A DNA stretch of 64,000 nucleotides, taken from positions 1 through 64,000 of the IMG/VR virus record IMGVR_UViG_3300028284_000003. One strand, written 5' to 3'. Below are positions 39,735-47,988 of this stretch, piece by piece. The DNA is from a virus. The position numbers and the translations under genes were made by a program. The notes beneath the pieces were generated by a model, which did no database searches, was not told where the DNA came from, and saw only the letters and a list, made by a program, of their open reading frames with translations. Position 1 is the stretch's first letter. Every line of letters begins with the position of its first letter.

Positions 39735-40834
39735 TTTTTATTTTTATTTTTTAAAAAATTATTTCTTTGAGCCTTTTCGTTTTCTTTAGTAGCTTTATTT
39801 AAAAGTTTTTCAATATCGTCTTCCTCATCTAATTCCTCTACTTCTGTTAGTTTTTCTGCTGACATTTTTAAATTATCATTAGGTTCCGGATAATCTTCAT
39901 CATCATAGTCCTCACCATACCATTGTGAACCTTCACTTCCCCATTCATCTTCTTCATCTTCTTCGTGCAGAATATCATCAACGTGTTCAGAAAAGGCTTT
40001 ATCTTCAATCCATTCCTTTTGTTTTTTCTTAAGTCTTTCAAATGCAAAGTTAGCTGCAATTACCAATGCAATTGCAAGTGGATCAAATACAAATATTATA
40101 ATTAATAAAAGAACATTAATAATTTTATCCATTGGAACTCCTGTAACACTTGCTAAATATTTTAAAGGGCCAAGTTCACCTGCACTACCGTCTCCTATTT
40201 TTGCTTCAACTATTTCAGATTCAAAATTAAACAGTTTTTCATTTAATACATCTACCTTTTCATTAATAACATCTTGTCGACCTATAGCCTGGTCAAGTTG
40301 TTTTTCTAAAGCCTTTCTTGTTCTGCTTGAAGTTGATGTAATAATTTGACCAGTTTCCTTATCTCTCCACTGTACTTTATTATTTGAAAGTCCTTTTCTT
40401 AATTCTGCAACTGCCTCATCAATATTAGATTTTTCTTCAGTATAGACATCTAATTGACCTTGTACATTATCTCTCTTAGTTTCTATTAAAGTAATTTGTG
40501 CATCTCTATTACCTTCTTTATTTGCAGTTTCTTGATATGCCGCACTTAAGAATCCATAAATACCCATTGATGTTATTAATACTAAAACAAAACATGCTAT
40601 TGTTAAATAATACTTAAGCGCTTTTGGAATTGTATTTCTATATTGATATAATAATGATGCGATAACCAGTTTAGCAACCTCAAGACTACCTGCCATAATT
40701 ATGACTGCGAAACTTGCACCTGCAAAAAGTTTACTTAAACCACTGACTGAATAAAATGCTGCAGAGGCACTTACAGATAGTGCAGTTAATGCTATTAAGA
40801 AAGGAAATAACCTTTCAGATAAATTTTTAAACAT
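39731..40834 (-). CDS. Large membrane protein beside the endolysin
   Basis: The 367-residue protein has about three N-terminal helices (10-110), then a coiled coil (about 115-215), another hydrophobic region (about 240-262) and a very acidic C-terminus (EDEEDEWGSEG). It is coupled to the endolysin gene and may take part in lysis, either as holin or as a spanin-like protein, though it is too large for a typical holin. Proteins of this layout are common in T4-like phages and of unknown role. Confidence 0.55.
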   Translation of the reverse strand: MFKNLSERLFPFLIALTALSVSASAAFYSVSGLSKLFAGASFAVIIMAGSLEVAKLVIASLLYQYRNTIPKALKYYLTIACFVLVLITSMGIYGFLSAAYQETANKEGNRDAQITLIETKRDNVQGQLDVYTEEKSNIDEAVAELRKGLSNNKVQWRDKETGQIITSTSSRTRKALEKQLDQAIGRQDVINEKVDVLNEKLFNFESEIVEAKIGDGSAGELGPLKYLASVTGVPMDKIINVLLLIIIFVFDPLAIALVIAANFAFERLKKKQKEWIEDKAFSEHVDDILHEEDEEDEWGSEGSQWYGEDYDDEDYPEPNDNLKMSAEKLTEVEELDEEDDIEKLLNKATKENEKAQRNNFLKNKNKK

Positions 40835-40856
40835 GTCTTTAAGTTTTTTTATAGGA

Positions 40857-40865
40857 TTATATATC
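40857..40865 (-). promoter_or_regulatory. Late-promoter-like box GATATATAA (lysis genes)
   Basis: TTATATATC on the plus strand, 23-31 nt before the ATG at 40834. Confidence 0.5.
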
Positions 40866-40868
40866 CTC

Positions 40869-41624
40869 TTAATATCCGAACTTGTTCTTGAAAGCCTTTC
40901 TTGTTTCCATAAAGCTTTTATAATTATCCATTAGGTCTTCTTGATCTAATGTAAAACACTGTGGCACGTCATCCTCTTCATTGGCTATCCATATTTCAGC
41001 TCCATCGGCTTTAATACCTGTTCTATCCCAATAGGCTACCCAATATGCTGCAGTTTGTCTAAAATAATCTCTAACCCATTCAATTCTTTTAGGTCTTCTA
41101 CTATTTTTATAGTCTATGATTTGTACGCTGCCATCTTTCATTCTTGATACATTATCAAGCGTACCTGCATATTCACCACCTTTAAGAGTCCAAAGAAACC
41201 TTTCAGCATCCAATACCTCATCTATTCTTGAAAAGAATCTACTTTGATTATAAAAGAATTTATCAAACATTTTCCATGCTTCTTCTAAATATAATTCACC
41301 ATTCTCTAATTTTACTATTTCGTTAATTTCTTCATCAGTCTTACAAACTTCAGTAAGCTGTTCTTTCATTTCTTCTGGAGTACCTGCAAATCCTTTATAT
41401 AATTCTATTTGACGGTGCATGATTGTACCTCTATTCATAGATAGCTGACTAATCCTATTAGCCTCTTTTTCACCAACTCTTTTTTTCCATTTTTCAAGGC
41501 CACTCTTATCTGACATCTCTCCCATAACCGTAGTTACAGAAGGTAGTGTTGCAATTACCTTTTCATCTTTTGTGACTTGATAAAACCTTTTGCCATCTTT
41601 GTGGACTCTTTTTACTTCTTCCAT
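40869..41624 (-). CDS. PD-(D/E)XK nuclease
   Basis: The 251-residue protein resembles the RecB-like/MGME1-type exonucleases of phages. It has LPSVTTVMG, EYAGTLDNVSRMKDG (Asp) and VQIIDYKNSRRPK (the DxK part), then YFRQTAAYWVAY (the QxxxY motif). It should act on DNA ends. Its start shares a base with the stop of the upstream gene. Confidence 0.78.
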   Translation of the reverse strand: MEEVKRVHKDGKRFYQVTKDEKVIATLPSVTTVMGEMSDKSGLEKWKKRVGEKEANRISQLSMNRGTIMHRQIELYKGFAGTPEEMKEQLTEVCKTDEEINEIVKLENGELYLEEAWKMFDKFFYNQSRFFSRIDEVLDAERFLWTLKGGEYAGTLDNVSRMKDGSVQIIDYKNSRRPKRIEWVRDYFRQTAAYWVAYWDRTGIKADGAEIWIANEEDDVPQCFTLDQEDLMDNYKSFMETRKAFKNKFGY

Positions 41625-42115
41625 TATAATAATTTACCGATAAAATTAAATAAGTTTTCAAATACTTCGTTGACTATAAAAAGTCTAGTAATTAAATATA
41701 CAATAAATACATAAATTGCCGTATATAATATACTACCGATCATTGCAAATATATTTAATCGATCAAGAACTGGCCAAAATATGACAAGATAGGCTCCACT
41801 GCCTTTAAGCTCTTGCATTTGTGGATAGACTACGTTTGATAATTTAAGTTCATTTAAGACTCCGCCGAATTGACCAAGTTGTTTTAATACAAAGGCTTGT
41901 TGTATTTCCTCAGCAGCACCTAAAACTTCATCTGGTATATTTACTACACCATAAACTCTGCCAATCCAATCGACTCTTAAGTCACGTTCTTCGAGTTTCT
42001 TTCTGTTTCGTTTAGTATTAGTTTGAAAAATAAACCAAATTCTAAATTCTAGAATAAAGTTGTACCAGTAACTAAAAGGCTGATATATCCAATATAAGAT
42101 GCTTGTGAATTTCAT
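41624..42115 (-). CDS. Membrane protein of unknown function
   Basis: The 163-residue protein has a hydrophobic N-terminal stretch and one strong C-terminal helix (FAMIGSILYTAIYVFIVYLI), with a soluble middle (VYGVVNIPDEVLGAAEEIQQ). Its role is unknown. Confidence 0.5.
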   Translation of the reverse strand: MKFTSILYWIYQPFSYWYNFILEFRIWFIFQTNTKRNRKKLEERDLRVDWIGRVYGVVNIPDEVLGAAEEIQQAFVLKQLGQFGGVLNELKLSNVVYPQMQELKGSGAYLVIFWPVLDRLNIFAMIGSILYTAIYVFIVYLITRLFIVNEVFENLFNFIGKLL

Positions 42116-42128
42116 AATTTTTATTTAG

Positions 42129-42202
42129 AGCCTTTGGAGGGACTCGAACCCACGACCTGCTGATTACAAATCAGCTGCTCTAGCCAGCTGAGCTACAAAG
42201 GC
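42129..42202 (-). tRNA. tRNA-Thr(UGU)
   Basis: The 74-nt cloverleaf has acceptor GCCTTTG/CAAAGGC, anticodon loop TTTGTAA and T-loop GGTTCGAGTCC. CCA is not encoded. Confidence 0.92.
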
Positions 42203-42209
42203 AAATGAA

Positions 42210-42229
42210 AGGTGAGATTGCTCTCACCT
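42210..42229. terminator. Hairpin next to tRNA-Thr
   Basis: AGGTGAG pairs with CTCACCT around a 6-nt loop, between the histone-like gene and tRNA-Thr. The T run after it is weak, so it may process the tRNA precursor as well as terminate. Confidence 0.5.
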
Positions 42230-42244
42230 CTGGTTGTTGTATAA

Positions 42245-42427
42245 TTAACTGTTAGTTTTATTAGTTTCAGAAACGTGTACTCTTACGTCTTGTGCTAAAG
42301 CTTTAATAGCTTGCATTCCTTTTCTTACTCTAGTACCAGCAGCCTTGTTGCCTTTTTCATTGAACTTTGAAGCATCATCTTGAATACTATCTAAAGTTGT
42401 TTGTAATTGTTCTAATAATTCTGTCAT
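42245..42427 (-). CDS. Histone H1-like (Hc1-type) small DNA-binding protein
   Basis: The 60-residue protein is the short Bacteroidetes histone H1/Hc1-type: helical, with DDASKFNEKGNKAAGTRVRKGMQ and a basic middle, matching the KAAGTRARK-type core of those proteins. It should bind DNA and could compact viral or host DNA. It has no link to collagen or tail genes. Confidence 0.6.
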   Translation of the reverse strand: MTELLEQLQTTLDSIQDDASKFNEKGNKAAGTRVRKGMQAIKALAQDVRVHVSETNKTNS

Positions 42428-42471
42428 TTGTTTATTTTTTATTAATTTACTATTATTATATAAAGAAGTTT

Positions 42472-42903
42472 TTATTTGTTTCTTTTTTTAAGTTCTAATT
42501 CAAAAATTCTATTTCTTAATTCAGTGCTTGAAAACCCATGATCTCTTTTGTTGTAAAAGATTTCAATACCTCTCTTTTCACAAATGTCTTTTGCTGTAAA
42601 TTCCTTGCCAAAATATTCTCCACCTATAATTCTTACATCAAGTTTAAATGAACTAAAAATATCAATTAAATCTTTCTCAGTTTGATATGGTAATATTTTA
42701 TCCACGTAACTACAACCTTCTAATTGAATAAACCTTTCTACTAAAGATTGAATTGGCTTATTTTTTGTATCTGGTCGGTCTATTGTTGGATCTGTTTGAA
42801 GAGTACATATTAAGTAGTCACATTGACTCTTGGCTTCTTCTAACATTTTAATATGACCCGCATGTAAAAGGTCGAATGTTGAACATGTAATTCCTATTTT
42901 CAT
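42472..42903 (-). CDS. Glycerol-3-phosphate cytidylyltransferase-like protein (TagD/HxGH)
   Basis: The start is taken at MKIGITCSTF (42903). The 143-residue protein has FDLLHAGHIKML, with the HxGH motif, then RPDTKNKP and the C-terminal HGFSSTELRNRI, where the ISTTxIR-type motif falls. It should make a CDP-alcohol, as TagD does for teichoic acids. It is next to galE, which suggests a polysaccharide role. It overlaps galE by 4 nt. Confidence 0.75.
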   Translation of the reverse strand: MKIGITCSTFDLLHAGHIKMLEEAKSQCDYLICTLQTDPTIDRPDTKNKPIQSLVERFIQLEGCSYVDKILPYQTEKDLIDIFSSFKLDVRIIGGEYFGKEFTAKDICEKRGIEIFYNKRDHGFSSTELRNRIFELELKKRNK

Positions 42904-43901
42904 AATTTTAATTTTGTTTGCCAGTTCCAAGAATCCCTTAAACTATCTCCTAAACTATATTTAGGTTGCCATCTTAGTTTTTTTACAATTAAACTATTAT
43001 CTGCAAAAATTTCAGGAACATCGCCTTCTCTTCTTGGTCCTATTTTATATTTTATTTTTATATTATTAACTTTTTCAAATTCATTTACTATTTCAAGAAC
43101 TGAACTTCCATTACCTGTTCCAACGTTTAATAATAAATCTTCTTTATTCTTTACACTATATTCTAGCGCCTTGACATGAGAATCTGCAAGATCCATTACA
43201 TGAATATAATCTCTAATGCAAGTTCCATCAGGTGTTTCATAATCTCCACCGTTGATTGTTAATTCTTCTCTAATCCCAGCAGCAACTTGAACAACATAGG
43301 GAATTAAGTTATTTGGAACTCCTATAGGAAGCTCACCAATTAGACCCGATGGATGTGCTCCTACTGGATTAAAGTATCTTAATAAACACAGATTAGCTTC
43401 TTTGTTTTTAAAAAAATCTGTAAGAATTCTTTCACCAGCTACTTTGGTATAACCATAAGGAGAATTAGCCTTTTTTGTTGGGGTTTTTTCGCTAACTGGT
43501 ACATTATCTGGAATACCATAAACTGTACATGAAGATGAAAAGACAAATGATTTAATTTCATATTCATTTACTAATTCTAATAAATTAATTAAATTGCTTA
43601 TATTATTTTTATAATACTTTAATGGATTTTGCACAGATTCCCCAACGGCCTTATCTGCTGCAAAATGAATAATACCTTCTGGATTTTCAGAATTTATTAC
43701 TTTTCTTATTTCTCCTTTATTTTCTATAGTTAAGCGGTATGATTTTACCTTTTGATTTACTATATCTTCTATTCTAGAAATAACTGATCCTTCAGAATTT
43801 CTAAAATCGTCTATTATTATAGGCTCATGACCTGCTTTAATTAACTGAACTACAGTATGTGAACCTATATAACCAGCTCCTCCTGTGACTAATACTTTCA
43901 T
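42900..43901 (-). CDS. galE: UDP-glucose 4-epimerase
   Basis: The full-length 333-residue protein has the NAD-binding GGAGYIGSHT (7-16), the catalytic YGYTK motif in SPYGYTKVAGE, and the family's NPVGAHPSGLIGE. It should interconvert UDP-glucose and UDP-galactose and so supply UDP-Gal for the phage's glycosyltransferases. Human lysyl hydroxylase uses UDP-Gal and UDP-Glc to glycosylate hydroxylysine. Confidence 0.9.
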   Translation of the reverse strand: MKVLVTGGAGYIGSHTVVQLIKAGHEPIIIDDFRNSEGSVISRIEDIVNQKVKSYRLTIENKGEIRKVINSENPEGIIHFAADKAVGESVQNPLKYYKNNISNLINLLELVNEYEIKSFVFSSSCTVYGIPDNVPVSEKTPTKKANSPYGYTKVAGERILTDFFKNKEANLCLLRYFNPVGAHPSGLIGELPIGVPNNLIPYVVQVAAGIREELTINGGDYETPDGTCIRDYIHVMDLADSHVKALEYSVKNKEDLLLNVGTGNGSSVLEIVNEFEKVNNIKIKYKIGPRREGDVPEIFADNSLIVKKLRWQPKYSLGDSLRDSWNWQTKLKL

Positions 43902-43914
43902 AATTTAAAAATAG

Positions 43915-43988
43915 TGGAGGATATCGGAGTCGAACCGATGACCTCCTGCGTGCAAGGCAGGCGCTCTAGCCAGCTGAGCTAATCCCCC
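43915..43988 (-). tRNA. tRNA-Ala(UGC)
   Basis: The 74-nt cloverleaf has acceptor GGGGGAT/ATCCTCC, anticodon loop CTTGCAC and T-loop GGTTCGACTCC. The acceptor has no G-U at position 3:70 in the usual register: a G-T pair is seen at position 3, which is the key AlaRS identity element. CCA is not encoded. Confidence 0.92.
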
Positions 43989-43994
43989 ATCTTT

Positions 43995-44279
43995 TTACTT
44001 CTCCTTAGAAGCAGTATTTAACATATCAGAAATAGATTTAATTAAACTATTTGCTAATAACTCTATAGCTTTCTTTTCACTATCGGCTTGATAAATTCTA
44101 TAAAATCCATAAGAATTTACTATTTGACTTAAATCTAGTCCTCTTTCTTGATCTTTAGTTTTAATAGCTAGTACTTCTTTTTTATCATCATTTATTGCTA
44201 AATAAACTTTAATGTCTTTTCCTAACTTCTTGTCTACCTTTTCAATTAGTATATCTAATATGTGTTTCTGTTCTTTCAT
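43995..44279 (-). CDS. Small hypothetical protein
   Basis: This 94-residue soluble protein (start MKEQKHILDILIEKVDKKL) has VYLAINDDKKEV and a helical C-terminus. A GATATATAA box lies 30-38 nt upstream. No family is recognised. Confidence 0.5.
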   Translation of the reverse strand: MKEQKHILDILIEKVDKKLGKDIKVYLAINDDKKEVLAIKTKDQERGLDLSQIVNSYGFYRIYQADSEKKAIELLANSLIKSISDMLNTASKEK

Positions 44280-44308
44280 GTTAATTATATATTATATTTT
44301 AGATTTGT

Positions 44309-44317
44309 TTATATATC
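44309..44317 (-). promoter_or_regulatory. Late-promoter-like box GATATATAA
   Basis: TTATATATC on the plus strand, 30-38 nt before the ATG at 44279. Confidence 0.45.
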
Positions 44318-44325
44318 TTTTTATT

Positions 44326-44574
44326 TTAATATTCCTCTCCATAAAGACCATTCTTAATATCCTTTTCTTCTTGAGTTTCAAACTGATCCATTTCCCACAT
44401 ACAGTGACCATGTAGGTCTTCTAGCTTTTGATCAGTTAGTAGATCTATTTTTTCCTTATCAATATCTTCTCCAACGTGCTCATAATAGTCGTAAATTTCT
44501 ACAAGCATCAATGCTCTTTTATTTAAGTCTGCTAATAATTGGCTTGTCTTTCTATCGTTTGTTTGATTATTCAT
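44326..44574 (-). CDS. Small acidic protein
   Basis: The 82-residue helical, acidic protein (MNNQTNDRKTSQLLADLNKRA start) lies just downstream of the sigma factor gene. It may regulate the sigma factor, but nothing in its sequence shows this. Confidence 0.5.
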   Translation of the reverse strand: MNNQTNDRKTSQLLADLNKRALMLVEIYDYYEHVGEDIDKEKIDLLTDQKLEDLHGHCMWEMDQFETQEEKDIKNGLYGEEY

Positions 44575-44598
44575 TTTATTTTTTTTTAAGATTTAAGA

Positions 44599-45207
44599 TT
44601 ATGATATTTTTTCTGCGATTAATGTTTTACCTCTACGGATTCTGTTTTTAACAGTTTGTAAATTGACTTTATGTTTTGCTGAAATGTCTTCGTATCTCAT
44701 ACCTTTTAAAAGTCTATCTTCCATAATTTCTTTATACATTGGTTTAAGATCTACAATTGCTTTAAGTGCACTTTCGTATTTTTGCATAAGCTCTTCGTCT
44801 TCTTCAATGTAGTCATTTTCAGTTTTTTGTTCGTATTCCATTAAGAGTCCATTTGCAGAACCATTAATAATACCATCATCTCCTACTTGTACGCCGAATT
44901 CTCTTAGCTGATCAAGAGATGATTTTTTGTTTCTTTCTTTAATATAACCTAAAGCTTCATTGAATGCGATCTTGTATAACCATGTTGTAATTTGCCATTC
45001 TGGCTTATATTGATCTATTTTAGTCCACAGTTTAATTAGCACATTTGAAGTTAAGTCGCTTGCGATACTGTTGTCTTTTACTATTTTGTAGATATAAGTT
45101 TTAAGACCTGGTTTTACTCTGTTGTAAATTGCATTGTAGTCTTTTTCTGATCTAGTTGCTACGAAGTTTTCTGCTAATTCTCTGTATGTTATTTTTGTTT
45201 TTGGCAT
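44599..45207 (-). CDS. Sigma-70-family (ECF-type) sigma factor
   Basis: The 202-residue protein has a region 2 (about 30-100: YIYKIVKDNSIASDLTSNVL, WLYKIAFNEALGYI) and a region 4 helix-turn-helix (about 150-200: YEDISAKHKVNLQTVKNRIRRGK). There is no clear region 1 or 3, as for ECF factors. It may direct host RNA polymerase to phage promoters such as the GATATATAA boxes. It is preceded by module copy 4, whose features differ from those boxes, consistent with an early or middle gene activating late ones. Confidence 0.85.
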   Translation of the reverse strand: MPKTKITYRELAENFVATRSEKDYNAIYNRVKPGLKTYIYKIVKDNSIASDLTSNVLIKLWTKIDQYKPEWQITTWLYKIAFNEALGYIKERNKKSSLDQLREFGVQVGDDGIINGSANGLLMEYEQKTENDYIEEDEELMQKYESALKAIVDLKPMYKEIMEDRLLKGMRYEDISAKHKVNLQTVKNRIRRGKTLIAEKIS

Positions 45208-45230
45208 ATTTATTGTTTTTTTACGTTTTT

Positions 45231-45309
45231 AATTTATAATACTAATATAACTATAATTTTTGACCCGTGAAAATTTTAAGGCACTTTTTTTCAAAAGTTA
45301 TGAACAATT
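45231..45309 (-). promoter_or_regulatory. Recurrent intergenic module, copy 4 (sigma factor gene)
   Basis: The segment contains ATAATACTAATATAACTATAA, TTGACCCGTGAAAATTTTAAGGCAC and AAAGTTATGAACAATTT, upstream of the sigma factor start. Confidence 0.65.
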
Positions 45310-45500
45310 TAAGATTCTCTATCCCATTGTTCATTATCGGCTGTGATTTGACACAATGTTAAGAACTCATCTTTAAGTTCTGCTAAAGACCATTCGGAAT
45401 ACTTAATTCCTCTAGGTCTAATCCCATGTGCGTCTTTATAAGCGTCGCTCATTACCTGTAAAAATTCTTTTTTAGTCCAAGTGTCGATTATGTCTGTCAT
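45309..45500 (-). CDS. Small hypothetical protein
   Basis: The 63-residue protein carries AHGIRPRGIKYSEW, followed by a helical part. Small proteins with this SEWSLAELKDE pattern are common in phages of Bacteroidetes; no function is known. It is preceded by module copy 5. Confidence 0.55.
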   Translation of the reverse strand: MTDIIDTWTKKEFLQVMSDAYKDAHGIRPRGIKYSEWSLAELKDEFLTLCQITADNEQWDRES

Positions 45501-45510
45501 GTTTAAGTTT

Positions 45511-45590
45511 TAATTATAATACTAATATAACTATAAACTTTGACCCGTGAAAACTTTTAGGCACTTTTTTTCCTAAAAGTTATTAACAAT
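45511..45590 (-). promoter_or_regulatory. Recurrent intergenic module, copy 5
   Basis: This copy has all parts: ATAATACTAATATAACTATAA, TTTGACCCGTGAAAA, then AACTTTTAGG...CCTAAAAGTT, which forms a 10-bp stem around a T-rich loop, and TATTAACAATT. Confidence 0.65.
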
Positions 45591-45706
45591 TATTTCTTAA
45601 AAATTTTTATTAAATCAAGGACGGTATTGCCCACGATAGAAATTAAAAGCACCATTCCGAGAAAGTGCCATATTGATTGAAATGTAAATTCGAAAAATGT
45701 CATCAT
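45590..45706 (-). CDS. Small single-span membrane protein
   Basis: A 38-residue ORF (MMTFFEFTFQSIW start) has one hydrophobic helix (FLGMVLLISIVGNTVL) and a basic tail. Its start overlaps the stop of the phosphoesterase-like gene. The function is unknown. Confidence 0.45.
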   Translation of the reverse strand: MMTFFEFTFQSIWHFLGMVLLISIVGNTVLDLIKIFKK

Positions 45707-46227
45707 GTTATTTCTTTTAATAAGTCCATAAGTGAATTAATATCTTGTGGCTTAAAGTTACATTGATCAGTGCTACAATTTATCATTCTCTTTTTTGGTA
45801 CTGTTTTGTATTTACGAGTTGGATAGCCTATAACTCCATAATACTTTTTAGATTTTTTAGGCCATTCCTGCATAGGCCAATAATTTAAACATATTTTTAA
45901 AGTATCAATTGAAAAATATGGATCTATTATTTTTACATTTTTAGGTAAATTACCCTTGTTGTAAAGATCTAATATTGGCTGATCATTTTCTCCAATTATC
46001 ATAAAGATTTTTTTACCTTTTAATAATAGTAATGAATCATATGCTGTTTTAGGATCCCATGCAAAATTACCAAGGTGATATACAACGTCTTCATTAGTTA
46101 CAACATCGTTCCAATTTTTAATTAAATCAGAAGTCATTGAATCTACGCTAATATAAGGGCGTCTCCATTTTCCAATGGCCGATTGACGCCCTAATTGCAT
46201 ATTACCTGTTATAAATGTTTTACCCAT
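45703..46227 (-). CDS. Calcineurin-like phosphoesterase fold, metal ligands lost
   Basis: The 174-residue protein keeps the order of calcineurin-like phosphoesterase motifs, but each metal ligand is changed. D-x-H at the start reads GNMQLG, GD-F reads VVYHLGNF, GNHD reads GENDQ, and the HYP/HGH region reads NYWP and IGYP. It is therefore probably a pseudoenzyme that binds rather than cuts. The start is MGKTFITGN; there is a one-base overlap with the upstream gene. Confidence 0.6.
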   Translation of the reverse strand: MGKTFITGNMQLGRQSAIGKWRRPYISVDSMTSDLIKNWNDVVTNEDVVYHLGNFAWDPKTAYDSLLLLKGKKIFMIIGENDQPILDLYNKGNLPKNVKIIDPYFSIDTLKICLNYWPMQEWPKKSKKYYGVIGYPTRKYKTVPKKRMINCSTDQCNFKPQDINSLMDLLKEIT

Positions 46228-46763
46228 TAGGCTACTGTAAATTTAATGTTGTATCTATTCCAAAGATCTGTCATTAACTTAACTTCTCTTGTGCCTGTTT
46301 GAGCATTCTTAATTTTTTGGTCTTTTGATGTATCAATAAAAAGATACATTACAAAGTCATAGCTTGTTGAATAAACAAGGCTTTGGCCGATTCCACTTCT
46401 TAAACTATTTCCACTCTCCCCTCTTCTAAACTCAATCGCTATATTCATACCGTTCATTTCTAGTACCATATCTGGTCTATTTAATGTTCCCATAAATAAA
46501 GTATGGTGTACAGTAGTGTTAACATCACCTTCCCATTTTAAGTTTTTCTTTACCTTTACCTTTGCCTTCTCAGCAGTAGTGTCAGTATTTTCAACTAAAT
46601 ATTGAGTTAGTGATTGTACAAGGTGAGGATAAACAAATTGTTTGATTTGATCTTCAGTCTTGTTTTTATAATCAATTGTATTAAATATGTCGTCTTGTGT
46701 AATAGCCTCAGAAATTAATTCCATGAAGTCTAATCTCTTTTGACTCTTAGCCTTTTGTCTCAT
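46227..46763 (-). CDS. Putative PD-(D/E)XK-like protein
   Basis: The 178-residue protein has, in its second half, NRPDMVLEMNGMNIAIEFRRG, which resembles the Asp and (D/E)xK lines of the PD-(D/E)XK fold, with the Lys as Arg. A helix with GQSLVYS and a strand YDFVMYLFID follow. It may be a nuclease or an inactive relative. It overlaps the upstream gene by 17 nt. Confidence 0.5.
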   Translation of the reverse strand: MRQKAKSQKRLDFMELISEAITQDDIFNTIDYKNKTEDQIKQFVYPHLVQSLTQYLVENTDTTAEKAKVKVKKNLKWEGDVNTTVHHTLFMGTLNRPDMVLEMNGMNIAIEFRRGESGNSLRSGIGQSLVYSTSYDFVMYLFIDTSKDQKIKNAQTGTREVKLMTDLWNRYNIKFTVA

Positions 46764-47283
46764 CTGCAGTTTCTAGAGTAGGTTCAACTTCTTCCGTATT
46801 CTCCATTGCAGTAATGTTAGTGTCAAGATCTCTTAATCTAACATGTATGTCTGAAATTTCTTTATTAGACTCAGTAAGTTCATTCATTGCATTAGTCACT
46901 GACTCACCTACCATTGTAAGCATTTTTACAAATTTTCTTGCGTTTTCAACGCCAGTTCCTTGTACATTTAAGAGTGCTTGATAGAGGCCATTTAACTCAT
47001 AAGCCTTAAGTTCTAATGTTACTTTATAATCATCTCCTGCTGTTTCAAGTTCTTTTTTAATTCTACTTCTTTCTGCTTTTAACCTATCAAATAAAGTTAC
47101 AACAATTGCTGCATTCTTAGTTTCCCAAGTATATCCTTTATTTAAATGGTCTTGTATTGTTTTAATCATTGATACGTCTTCGACTTCTACGTTAAAAATC
47201 ATAGCCGCGTTTGCTTTTGCAAGTTCAGTAACTTTACCTTCAAGTTCTGTTCTTTCTGTTTTTAAATCTTCTAAATTTGTCAT
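46747..47283 (-). CDS. Coiled-coil protein of unknown function
   Basis: The 178-residue, largely helical protein has heptad-like stretches at both ends (VTELAKANAAM; VRLRDLDTNITAM) and an acidic tail. A GATATATAA box lies 26-34 nt upstream of the ATG. No family is recognised. Confidence 0.5.
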   Translation of the reverse strand: MTNLEDLKTERTELEGKVTELAKANAAMIFNVEVEDVSMIKTIQDHLNKGYTWETKNAAIVVTLFDRLKAERSRIKKELETAGDDYKVTLELKAYELNGLYQALLNVQGTGVENARKFVKMLTMVGESVTNAMNELTESNKEISDIHVRLRDLDTNITAMENTEEVEPTLETADETKG

Positions 47284-47308
47284 TGTTTGTTTGTTTTAAA
47301 ATTACTAT

Positions 47309-47317
47309 TTATATATC
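47309..47317 (-). promoter_or_regulatory. Late-promoter-like box GATATATAA
   Basis: TTATATATC on the plus strand, 26-34 nt before the ATG at 47283. Confidence 0.45.
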
Positions 47318-47791
47318 CTAAAATTCTGGATTGGTCACTCGTAGATCATAGTCTTCGAATTCGTTAAATTGCTTCATATCCTCTATCTCTCTTGACATTG
47401 GATGGTAAGCTTTGTCATCTCTTAAGATTAATCTAGTTAACCTCGTGGTAGGGTTAATGTCTAAGTAAATTATTAAACATTCCTTTTTAATTTCTTCTGG
47501 TAACAACTTAAGGCCATCTGGTGACATGATTAATACATCACTTTTTTGATATTCCTCTCTTGTCATTCCATATTTCCAACCTTTAAAATCCATATACTCA
47601 AGCATATCGCCTGCTTCTACGATTTTCATAAAAGACTCGTCGTCAGTATAGTAATAATCTACACCTTCTGTTTCTGTTTCTCTTGGAGATCTTGTTGTGT
47701 GGCTTACAGCTCCTTTAAAACCTTTCTCTGCAAGTCTTGCTCTAAAATAATCCTTACCTGCTGCAGCCTTGCCTACTAATATAATTTTCAT
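47318..47791 (-). CDS. gmk: Guanylate kinase-like protein
   Basis: The 157-residue protein has the P-loop GKAAAGKD (7-14), the GMP-binding VSHTTRSPRETETEGVDYYY, and the family's EYMDFKGWKYGM. It is shorter than cellular guanylate kinase (about 200), with a reduced C-terminal part. It should phosphorylate GMP to GDP for nucleotide supply. It overlaps the upstream small gene by ATGA. Confidence 0.85.
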   Translation of the reverse strand: MKIILVGKAAAGKDYFRARLAEKGFKGAVSHTTRSPRETETEGVDYYYTDDESFMKIVEAGDMLEYMDFKGWKYGMTREEYQKSDVLIMSPDGLKLLPEEIKKECLIIYLDINPTTRLTRLILRDDKAYHPMSREIEDMKQFNEFEDYDLRVTNPEF

Positions 47792-47967
47792 ATAGTGTTT
47801 AAGTTATCGATGTTTGACTTATCTAAATTGTCTAATCTTAATTGTCTAAGCTTTGCTCTTAGGCTTTGTATTTCCTTTAAGTGGGAAGTATTAGTCTCGC
47901 CTGCTAATAGGCTTTCCATTTCCTTTAAGATTTCAATTTCTATTCTGTTGTATTCAGCTTCTTCCAT
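47788..47967 (-). CDS. Small coiled-coil protein
   Basis: A 59-residue, wholly helical ORF (MEEAEYNRIEIEILKEMES) has leucine heptads. Its stop overlaps the gmk start (ATGA). The function is unknown. Confidence 0.5.
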   Translation of the reverse strand: MEEAEYNRIEIEILKEMESLLAGETNTSHLKEIQSLRAKLRQLRLDNLDKSNIDNLNTI

Positions 47968-47988
47968 GTTTATTATATACTAAAAAAA

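Noticed and set aside
45511-45590. Oric or DnaA-box reading of the GTTATTAACAATT part of the modules
   Set aside because: It resembles a DnaA box (TTATnCACA) only loosely and always sits at gene starts in one orientation, so a transcription signal is more likely.
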